Assembly: GCA_900708905.1 (NCBI GenBank)
Contig: CAADRB010000049.1
Coordinates: forward strand, 598,604 to 662,603
Direction of reading: 5' to 3'
DNA length: 64,000 nucleotides
Origin: Hymenolepis diminuta
Lineage: Eukaryota > Platyhelminthes > Cestoda > Cyclophyllidea > Hymenolepididae
Part shown: positions 40,701 to 52,700 of the stretch, piece after piece
Layout: each line of letters opens with the position of its first letter
Numbering within the stretch: the first letter of the stretch is position 1
The notes under the pieces: model-generated
The model's input: only the letters and a program-made list of their open reading frames with translations
What the model was told of the DNA's origin: nothing
Database searches by the model: none
Made by a program: the position numbers and the translations under genes

Positions 40701-43700
40701 GAATTCTTACTGTGTCAGAGTGGAATGCGAGAAATATTTGAGGATATTTCTTGAGACTGAGAATGAATTGGCGATTTCCTTAACCCTGGAATATTTGAAT
40801 ATTGTTGAAAAATACTGAGTGAAAATCGCACTGTATTCTAATTTTAAAGGCACAAAGCTTTGCAGTTTTTTGACACATCTCGCTATTCAGCTCCTTTTCT
40901 CTTAATAGAATAGAAAAATCAACAAATTATCTAACCTTCAATGTCTTATAACAGTAAATGGATGTTAGAATTTTACTTAGCTCAAATCTAGCATATTCAA
41001 AATTAGTAAGAATATTGTATAGTGTCGAAATTAAACTTCTGTTCCAGGAAAGTATTCATCTCTGAAATCATAAATGTAGGACAGAAAAAATTTGGTCAAC
41101 TATTGACCTTCCAATTCAAACAAGATGGGACGATATCGGAATATTTATAGCAATTGTAAAGAGAAAAACCAACAGACCTATGATCAAATAGCAGAGTAAC
41201 ACTTGAAACATGGCTGTTTAATATGGAGGAAAACTCAATAAATCATGTATAAAATACCTTGGAGGGAGACAATAGGGTTAAATCGGTAAGGTGACGATTA
41301 ATGAATTTCGGTTTGCTCATTTGATCTCTTTTATTTCTTTATTCATAATTTGTTGATGCTGTTATTTTATTATCGGTTAAGAGGACATCGAGCAACATTT
41401 AGTCAGTTCACTTGGCAAAATGAAATAGATCATAATTCCACAAAATATGTGTCATTATTTGGTCCCTGTGAAACACAACACTTGTGCAGAGCACAGACGA
41501 GAGAATTGCGCTGGAGTGATAGAGAGCGCATACACAAATTTGTGCTGAAGCGGGGTCGCGCTGATTGCACATAGGATGCTATTACACGAGCACACGTGCA
41601 ACATAATTTCTGTGAATTATGGTGAGCATGGAGGCCTTCTACGTGATTACTCATCATTGCGCTTTCTCATTTTCCACCCGGCCTTTGTCGGTATCTAACG
41701 CGTTATGATTCCACCTCAAATGAGTAGTGCTTTGATGAGCTCAGTGCCGATATACAAATAATTTTTGATAAAATAGATGTATGTCGGAACTTTCATTTTT
41801 TAAACTCATGAAATTATAAACAAATAGCTAAAATAACTGCATCAGTCAAAAGTAATTTTGTTCTGATTTCGATCAAATGGAATAGAGATCAGCTATAGAA
41901 GTAGATTCATGTGAGAAAGGCATGGAATAAATGGACAAGAGCAAATGGTCCCAATTAAATACTTATTCATAGCTTACGGCCTTCTTTCCTACTTCGTAGA
42001 TGACTTAAATTTTTTAACACGAGCAGGCGTAATGCTACTGTGAGTGTCATATTCTACTTATAAGATGTTAAGTAGCAAAACCAAATAATTAATCAAATTA
42101 TTGATGCATTAATATCACCATAACCAGAAACATTATTTTCTACATTTATTTTTAGAAGAGAGCGTTAACGAAGATTGAAGGAACGGCATATATCAGATAT
42201 GATAATTCAAGGAACAGGGTCGATAGGCTACGACACATTTCCTTGATAAAACTCCACTGTGCAGTTATTGAATATTTGACCTATTAAATCTCCGTGTTAC
42301 CTCTGACTTTTATTAATTTTTAAGTCCTTAAAACTAATATTAAACCAACATTAATGGGTTTTAATAAGGATTGCTTAAATAAAATGTTAATTTACTATAA
42401 GAAAAATGTCACTTTAATCAAAAATATTTTGTCTTTTTACTAGCAAATGATTACAACAATTTCCATTAATTTTTTTACAACAATTAAAATGTTTTTTTAT
42501 CTGAGGAGAATCACATAATGACGGTATGTTAGAACCACTTTGTTTTGAAAACCTTGTAGTCTCCAAGTCCAACTGTCATTTTGATTCACTTATCGCAGCT
42601 TCCAAAAATTGCACTACACCTTATTTTACCTGTGGCTCACTCCTTATCTATTTGACAGCTTATCAGTTTGTTTCCTTAATTTAACATATTGACCTCTATT
42701 TCTTTACATCTGGATTTTTTCATGATGATTCGCTAAAGTAGCTGTACTTTCCTTTACTTCCATCGTTAATAATTGCTGTCATTTTCTCCTAATTTTTCAG
42801 ATATCGAACCAATTTTCTGCGATCATGCAAATTATTGCCAATTCGGAGCGATGTGTACAAATGGTGACAGCGGATATCCTTCCTATAATCCCGGATCACC
42901 TCTGATGACTGCTAAAGTTGAGCCTAGTGGAGCAGTGTGCGCTTGTGATCACTATAGGTGCTCAGAGAAGTGGTATAAGGAACCCATATGTGGAGACGAC
43001 GGTGTCACATACCCTGGAGAGTGCTTTCTTAATCAGGCTGCTTGCATACAACAGTCTCCCAAGCATATTCTCCACAATGGTCCATGCAAATCATTCAGTA
43101 AAGGTTAGTTGACCAATGTTTTCAGCCAATAGAATCCTCTCTTCATCCTATTGGTTCTTCTCCGCTCAATTTAAATCCCAAGCGAGATTGTTAGATAACA
43201 GTTAATCGCTATGGCAACCTTAACACTTCTTGCCTTGCTTTTTCAAATATATTCTTCTGTTTGTGAAGAAGATCCCTTCTTCCGAGTTCGAAGTCTGCTA
43301 AAATTTAAGAACCCATGTGAAGGGTATACGTGCTCCTTTAACTCGTGGTGCGTTCCTTCACAGGATTATAAGTATCCAAATTGTATCTGTTATTCCGAAT
43401 GCTATGATGTTGGTGACTCGGACGATTCAGGTCCAGTATGTGGATCAAATGGTATGAACTATCCGAGCCTGTGTCATCTTAAGCGAGAGGCATGTTCACT
43501 CAAGATCAACATTGAGTTGAAGTACTGGGGGCGATGTGGTAAGCTATTGTCTAATAAGCATTCAAATTAGACCCCTGCGATTCGGTTAACTGTCCTGTGG
43601 GGACCATTTGTCGACTGAGCACTAAACGTAATCCCTTCTGTCAGTGTGGAATTGAGGAATGTGACGCTTTAGATAGCAAACCCGTCTGTGCAAATGATGG

Positions 43701-46700
43701 GAGAACTTATTCCAGTATTTGTTTGATGAGACAACAAGCTTGTCTTAGAAACCGCCAACTTCAAGTCCTTTTCGATGAAATTTGTGCAGCTGGTCTGTGT
43801 TTTTTAATGCTTTTACCAAACATATCAAAAAATCAAGATTTTCGTATAAAATTACTATTTATAATTTTGATAGAGAATTGTTTTACTGTTAAAATTTTTT
43901 AGTAACTTATATTCATAATATTATTTCAACCATTTTTAAATAGTTAATTTAAACAAAGCTAATATAAAGTACTTAACATAGAAATATGAATTGCGTTAAA
44001 AATTTTTCTCAGTTATTACATTCACTATTCCTCCAATAGATTTATCACCCATTGCCTTCAATAAATTAATTTTAATAAATAAATGATTATTTCAAAAATG
44101 GATATGATATTCAACTTTGTTAAACTTGATATGCGATACTTTCAAATCAAATTTAAATACTAATTTGCTAACCAGTTTATTGAATAGTGTTCTGCTTTCC
44201 TTTTCTTTAATGACTGGTGCAGGTATTAAACAGCGTATCGAAATGATAATGAAATTGGAGAAAACGCCTAAGGAATGAAGACACATCTTAGCTGTTTAAA
44301 ATTCATAATACCATCTTATAGTAAACTCAAAATGGTCATCAGAACAGTTAAATTCAACTCAAGTTATAGCGTTCTAGGTTTACATAAGCTGAGTTTTCCA
44401 TCTTGGGTACATTTTCCTTCTAATAGCCAGAATATTACCGGAATGCTATTAGATTTAATGATTGTAACGTAACTGAACTCATTAGAGTTTACCTAAGGTA
44501 CGTTATTTAGATCCGTCTCGGGATCTTTTGTTCGAGTGGAGTCAATTTGACATTTTCTTTTACATCTGAACGACCTCTAAGTCTACATAAATATAAAACT
44601 ACGGTCTATTAAGGTATCAGATAAGCATGAATACACGATGGTCTCATGCACAATGTTATCCCTGAAAGACTAAGGCGTGAGCCTTCAGGGTTTCATGTTT
44701 CCGGATTTTCTAAATGTATTTCATTTATAGGTTGTTGAAGTTTGAAAAAACCCTTCGTCAATAGATCTCAAAAGCGTCAAAAAATGCCCTATCTGTTTTG
44801 TAAGGGAGCTAATTATGTCAGATGTTTTTGGATTAGCGACACAAAATCTAAGACTGTACCTAATTGGGAATAATAAAATTATATTTTTACATTGTTTAGG
44901 ATTATTTGACTTTTTACTTATACTGCATTTTAATACAGAATTTTGCGTTTGATAAACATGTGGATTGCAGCGCGCTCAATTGTTTTCGAATATTGTACAG
45001 TAAATTCAAGATCCTGCTTATCTACTTTGTATGCTAGAACGATGGTAAATATGAAAGTGAATCACTTTTAACGGGCGGAAATTTCAAGTTACCTACCACA
45101 AGAACTAACAAGAATTATTTTCAACAAAAGTCGATTATAATGTTTTGCCTTTATAGATGTGAATCCATGTCTGGAGCAGAGTTGTCAGTGGCCTGGTGAG
45201 GAGTGTCGAGTGGATATCCAGGGTCGGAAGATATGCGTCTGTCCAGAGAGTTGTCCAGCCATTGTCGTTCCCGTCTGCGGATCTGACGGTGTCACCTATG
45301 ACAGCGTTTGCCATCTACTTCGTACCGCCTGTCATACTAAGACCCACATCTGGACGGTGTACGCTGGCCCCTGTTGTAAGTTCATGCATTCCTTTAATAA
45401 TCATCAAGCGTTTTTGATTCAAATGCTCTCTAAGAGCATCCAACTTTTGAATAATCTAACCTCATCATTAAGATTAGGGCTTGTCGTTAATGCCAGTGTT
45501 TTATAAACTGAATACCGAAATTTTTAACTGTGAATACAGATAAAGAGTGTCTCCCTGAGTACATATGCACTATGCTTAAAAGAGAGTTTTAAATCTTTCG
45601 AGTTAAGAAAAGGTTTGATTCTTATAACCATCCCGACTTCGTATTCATGTTATTATCGACAAATTTATAAATGTAATTCAGAATCTTATTCCTATGGCAA
45701 AATAATAAAGGCTTCTGTTTAAAACAGTTAGTATTAAACTGAAGAGAGTTTGCATTGACATCTCTAAGGGATGTTTATTTTGAAGAGTGGATGGGGGTAC
45801 AAAGTGAAAGATTATTGAAGCAGATGACGTCGGAGATACATGGTAGAAGCTAGTGTCATTATTCTTCACTGAGATCGGGATATTTGTATGAGGTTTTGGA
45901 TTGAGTTCTCATAAACCTAATCCACTTTTCCTATTAATAAGTTTGGTAATCGGTAACAACGATTAAGGAAAACTTTCCAAATATTAAATCTAAGTTTCTA
46001 TGCCGGTGATTAAGAATAAGCCCAAGGAATATAGAAATTATTTACAATATCAGAAAAGGTTCAAAAATGGGAACAATATTTAAGCATTAAAGATTCCAAC
46101 TTACATGAGTTACAAATGTGATGGCAAATGTCAATGATATTACCAATTTTTATCATCAATCTCGTAATGGTCTGCAATAATGTTTGAGCTCGATATGAAT
46201 ATTTGTAAAAAATCAATATACATATGTACATATATGTATAAATGTAGAACTGATTGAACATGCATGATGAACAAAGCACTTCTGGCTAAATTCTGAAAGT
46301 GGACTCAGCAGAGAGTTATTAAAACATTAATTTTGATATTTTTGAGTATGTTGCAGAATGGACGATTTCCCACTTGTATAAAGGAAAATATCTGTAAGTG
46401 ATAGTTTTAGCATTTTATCCGACGTTAAAATTATTTATTTTTTCAAAATAAGCCACTTATTTGGGTAGAGTATAAGGCGTTTTAGGGAGGAGAATTTAGA
46501 CTTCCTACACAAAGTTAAACACATAAACAAACTTCTGATTGTTAATTCGCTAGTAATAATAATAATAGTAAGTCTCGCTTGAAAGTTGGAGAGAAAATGT
46601 TTAGGACTTTCATCCGTAAATGATCATCGTCTATTTCTGGTCTCTCATTCTCCTACTTTCTTGATTATCTCACGAAATTTTAGCAAATTTTTTGCATGAA

Positions 46701-49700
46701 AAAATTGCAATTTTCACGAATATTTAAACAACTTGATGCGTTACATTTGACTTGAGTTTGTATATTTACTTACTGGTTGAAAACCCCATACATAAAAATA
46801 ACTGAAATCCAGACAATGCCGTGAAGTAGTTCGATTTCAAGAGTTTTTGGGCATTTCATATATTCTGTTTTATTATAACATTTAATTCGTTCTTCTTTTG
46901 CAGTCTTATTCTTTTTAAAAGGCAAATCGGTTGATATTTATGTTATTTTTATACTGCTGTTAGCTTAGTGATCATCCGACATTATCGGAAATACTACAGA
47001 GATGATTTATTTGAAATACTGGTCGTTAACATTTTATCCAACTTCTGTCAATTTTATTTGAATGACCATTACTCGCCCAAACATCACCACAAACCAAGGA
47101 ACTTGAACATCTCAAACATGATCTGAAAGTTGGATAGCTTTATCTCTTTTACTTTCAGCCACCAATGGAAACGTCTGTGATCGTCATGGCATTTACTGCC
47201 GTCGATATGAGATTTGCACTCAAGATGAATCTACTGAAATGAGTCAAGGGGCCTCTCTCACTTACATCACTCCGGCCTACAAATGTATCTGCCCTTCATG
47301 TCCTGAAAGTGGTCTGGGAGGGAAGGTGTGTGGGACTGACGGCAAGACCTACCGCAGCGAGTGTCATCTGCGTGTTGAGGCCTGTCAAAAGAGTCTGCAA
47401 AATCTAGAAGTCAAACAACGGGGCGCATGTGGTTAGTGAATTTATTGTCAAGCGTGAAACGAGCTGCGGTTTCTCCATTGACGTTTTATACAACCCATGT
47501 ATATTATGCTGTTCAGAAAACTGGATGAGTAGCTATGTTCTAATTTGGTTTGAGATTTCCTCCCGTTCATTTTTAGCTCATACCGAAGAACATATATTGG
47601 CACTTATTGTTTTTTCCAGGTATTTTATAAGGTTGTCTACCTGCACCCACGAAAACTGGATATGCATCTTGTCAAAAGTTTTACATGATAAATTTATATG
47701 CCTTAATGACCTTTTAACTATCCTTGTTAATAATCAGATTTAAGACATTCTACAACATTTTTACCCAATTTCGTATTCATTAAATAAAAAGGCAGTTTCG
47801 AATATAAAATCTGAATAAGGGGTTTTTAACTACTGGCAAATTCCGAAACGCATGATTTCGGTTTATCTAAATTTGTAATTGGTGCCGCCTTGTCCATAAG
47901 AGCTTCATGGTTTGAGCATTTGGGAGTGTTCCGATACGTTAAACCACAACCATGGAGGCGCCCGAGCGAGAGTTTCAGATAATGGTTCTCAATAGTGAAA
48001 GGGTATATTTGTTTGTATTTTTGTAGTTCCACATTTTACAAATCGGTTCGCATTCATCTGAGAGTTAAAGAAAGCATGCACCGAGTTTACTAATTTCTAA
48101 AGATTGGGTGTTGCTACCGCTCCCATCTTTGGATTTATAGGGCCGTTATTTGGCAAAAGCTGCAGTTATCACAATTTTGTTAAAAGTTAGTGGAAGAGGA
48201 TTTTGTCTATAAAATTAACACATGACAAGTTGACCTAAGTTGACATCCTTTTGTGTCAACAATGTTTTGGTTTCTGAGACAGTCTGATATATAATGTTTC
48301 CGAAACAGCCAGGTGCGTGCATCTTATATTTTGTTAAAGATAAATACACTCCGAAATGTGAAAACCAGAAGTGTATATTTATGTTAACTTTCTTTAACAC
48401 AGCTTGTCTTTAGGCACCAACAGACATGTTCATTCAGGTTCATTTCCAAAAATATAGCGTCTAAGAAGCACTTAACTCTGTGTAAAAGTCTTGCACCTTG
48501 AAATTGTCGTACTTTGCCTGCGTGAGTAGTCAAATTTGAAAATTTGGTCATCCGTTTTGGTAGAGGCGTTACTTGCAATTGCTTGAAGTATTAAGATTCC
48601 ATTGAGGAATAATATTATTTCTTAAAATTTTAGATACTTGTCTCAACAAAAAATGTAAGTACTACTCAATTTGTCAGACGGACAAAGCTGGTCGGGCATT
48701 CTGCGCTTGTCCAACTAACTGTCTCATGGTAAGTCTGAAAGACAAAAACTCAGTTTTTCATTTCGGAAAAGATAATGTTTATTTATTGGCCTATATTGCA
48801 TTGACTTTATGAGAACAAGATTAATTGCAATTTGAAGACATCGGTTTTTAAAGGTAATTACTTCTCATGTTCCATGGTCTGTAGGATCTTACCAGCTTGA
48901 AAAATTCGTAGAGAATTAAGTTCGGTTCGAGTTTTTTAGAAGGTTACAATTTCATCGATTGAAAGCTTGTATTCATCTCTATTCTTGTTTTATCACTTCT
49001 GATTTGTTAAATACCAAAAAACTATACTTCAAGCTGTGCGAGCATAAAATATTGGTGGTGGTACCATTTGTATTACCAAATGGTACCTCTGTAGTAGCTA
49101 AATAGACTATTTGGTACCTATGGAAACGCAGAAAAAACTTCTGCATTCTCAAATGGCGGGTAAGAATCTGAATGCGGAGTAGGAAGAAATGAAGGATAAA
49201 CATTGTGATCTAATAGAAGTAGATAATGAACTCGGGACGTCAAAAAACCTTACTTTATTTGAGAAACCCATTTTTCATAAGGAGGCATATTTCACTGTGT
49301 AATTTTATTGGGTTAATTTTCGAGTTTCATGATTTGACCTCTTGGTTCTTATGCGAGTCCATGCCCGGATAGTCAGAGCCTTTTGGCTAGTTGATTTAAT
49401 TGAGTGATTAACCATTCATTAATTCATTGCATTTTTATCTTCTCACAGCCAGAAAAAGATAGATGAAATAAGCAAGGATGTTTTTAACATAGGTTAGTTT
49501 ATTACAAATGGTCAAATTCTAAACCGATCACTATTAGGAGATTTAAATTAGGTTTAATATGAAATATAAAGTGATTACTCCTTCACTCGTTTTTTTGGCT
49601 TTCTGCCATCAAACTTCATTCATTTTATCTCATCTACTTGTATTCTATAATGTGCCATAACCAACAGGTTTAATGATCCTACTCCGTCAAGCCGAATTTT

Positions 49701-52700
49701 TCTATTGTGCTAATGTCGGTGATAAATTCCATAAATGAGCATTCAGATTTATTTGAAGGAAAAATTATTTCTAAGGCAATATTTAAATATATATTACGAA
49801 ATAAACGCAGAAAAATGAAATGAATGAAGTGGTTTACATGTGAAAGGTCATTTAAGAAAGAGAAAGTACGCCCCATTTCTATCCCAAATCGCCATTTCGT
49901 AAAACTTGTCAGAGAAAAAGTATCTAAAAGTGTCTAAAAATATCGTCTGCGGTTTGAAGGATAGCCTGCTTAAAGAACACTTAACTTATGCTCTAGAGGT
50001 AAATATTCAGAATGGTAAATCACATTCGTAAATGTCTTATAGTTCGCACCAATTGTGTTCAATTATCATTTTAGGAAAATATGCCCGTTTGCGGCTCTGA
50101 CGGCAGAACGTATGACAATGAGTGCTTGTTGAAAGTCCACGCTTGCTCAGTTCAGAAGGATATCAAGGTGGTCGATAATAAGCCCTGTGGTAAGTTTGTT
50201 TTAGACTTCTAAAACATTTGTAATTTAGAGTTTAATGATCAGTGCAATATGGTCACCTCTACGGTTTGCTCAGATCCAAAAGAATCAAATTTCACTATCC
50301 ACATTTAATTAAGATGGCTTATTTAAGGAGAAAATTCTTTTCGTATAATTGAAAATTTGAAAGTCAACCCATTACCAGACTGATGACATAGCCGCTGTCA
50401 AGATTGTCAAGAGTGAAATGCTCCCGTATAGGTTTAATCGACAGAACATGCATAATTCGAACTGTTCGTGTTAGTACAAACACAATTACAAAATTATTTT
50501 TATTCTTTACTGTTTTCCACAAATTGGACATGAATATATTTTCACATCTTATTTCATAACCAAAAAACGAAAACTTCCAATTCTGCGGCATCTGCAAATG
50601 ACGTTCTATAAAAACACCTTTGTCATCAGATACGATTTAATATGAAAATGTTGCGTATCCGTCTTATCTCTGCTGTAAAGCTGTCCGAGAAGCTGGTTTA
50701 AAAGTGTATTAAGACAACTAGTTCTCACAGAAATGAATAAAGTTTATAAAAATGATAAAGAAAGAATAATAGAAGAGTTAAGAGGAAATTCACAGAAGGG
50801 TTGCTGATAAATGCAATCTTGGATCCTGCCAGCGTATGTAGATGATAGAAAGTATTAAAATTGTTTATTTTATCATAAAAGTTTCTTCAAAATCATAGGT
50901 GACTATTAATCCCTTTTATCACAAAGTGTCAGCACTAAATTGAATTATAAGATGACATTGACAATACGATCTTGTAACATAACTGTAATCTTGCACTTAC
51001 AAAAAGCAGGTTCAGATTCAAAAAAGACAATTTTGAAAATGTGTTTGTTAAAGCTGATCTGTTACACTTTGTTTGTTGGTTCAAAGTGATTGAAATCCAC
51101 TTCTACTCCATCACTCAAAATCCCCGATAGCCTTCTAGATTTAAATTTACTCTGAGAAGCCAGACATTCCGTTAAATTTAATTGTAGCAATTAATGTCAT
51201 TTGCTTTAAGGGACGATTAAAACATTATAAATATGATTGCGCGAATTTAAAAATATTTATCAAAATCAAGACGTTTTTTTATATTTTTGGGGTTTTAGAG
51301 GAACATATTTGTAAAATATAATAAAAAGGGTTTTTTAATTACCAGACTTCCGATACTATTTAGTTTTTATTAAATAAAATGTATTTTATTGATGTCTATA
51401 CAATTTAGACAATATAGTGGTTGAAGGAGAGTTCAAAATTGGATGATTTGCACCTCGAAAAGCTCTATTATCTTTCTACTTGTCCTTAAATTCATCTTTT
51501 AAGATAAGTGATGGATAGCTGATCTGAATTCAGGTCATTCAATTAAGTGCGAGAGAGAGAATACATATCTCGAACTGCATAAGTATATGAAAGTGGGTAG
51601 TGTCATATATCCCATCTTAATACCCATATAGCATTTATTCACTGAAAGCTAAGATTTATTGATCCACTTCAAATTTCTTTTTTCGTATTCTTTCCAGCAA
51701 CATGTTCTAAGCCCTGTCCACTGGGAATGGAATGTAAAGGTGGCCAATGCGTTTGTCGAGAAAGCTGCCCCAAACCCGGTCTGCTCGGAGAAGTCTGCGG
51801 AACAGATGGACGTCTATATCCAAGTTTTTGTGAGCTTCGTCGTCAGGCTTGCATCAATAAAGTCACTGTCAAAGTTGATGGAACTGGAATGGCCTGTCGA
51901 AGACCTACATTCCTCACCAATATTACAAAAGGGGTTGATTTTCAAGCAGGTGATTAGGAACTGTTTGAAGATCCCATATTTTATATGAAGTCAAACGGTA
52001 ACCCCCAAGTAGTCTATCTGATTTGTTAAGTTTGTCGAATGTCTAATATGTGAAATTTTGAGGAATGGAAACGTGAGTTCTCCAAACGGAGATGGGATAT
52101 GAAGGTTAAGCATGTCAATTCACGACCGCTTTTGTCTAGAAATCTAGATAACTGGGGAAAATTCGGGTGATCGTATAGTAACGTTAATAATGCGTCTACC
52201 GCTTTTGCTCTATTCTTGTCTATATCGTTCTGTACATGATATACAGACCTAGATCTGCTTACGATTTTCCCAAGTCTATAAACATCTGCACTTGCTTAGA
52301 TTTGTAAATCAAATATAATTATAATTACTATTTTCAATGCTTATGCCTTCACTCATCTACTTAATGGAAATATTCTGTCACCATAATCTTCTGTTGGTAA
52401 AGTTGGGAAGGGAAATAGTTTAGCCAGATTTCTCTATCCTCAATTGATAATTTTCAAGCTCTAGACTCTCTCCCAATACAAAAAACTGATTTATTACACT
52501 CATTATTTTTTTAAACAGACCAGGTGGGAGAAAACGGATGTGGATGCGACCCGATTGGATCTCGAGACCAATTCTGTGACAGTATGGGACGCTGCAGATG
52601 TCACTGGGGCGTTGAAGGAGACAAATGCGATCGATGCGCCGCCGGATACTGGGGCATTTCAAACAATCAACCCTGTGTTAGTAAGTTTCTATTTCATCTC

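Noticed and set aside
42801..43108. Kazal 3 exon as the last exon of a separate upstream gene, ending at TAG 43106-43108
   Set aside because: A GTTAGT donor and matching phase to 43269 allow one continuous frame and no poly(A) signal follows. It is kept as an alternative only.
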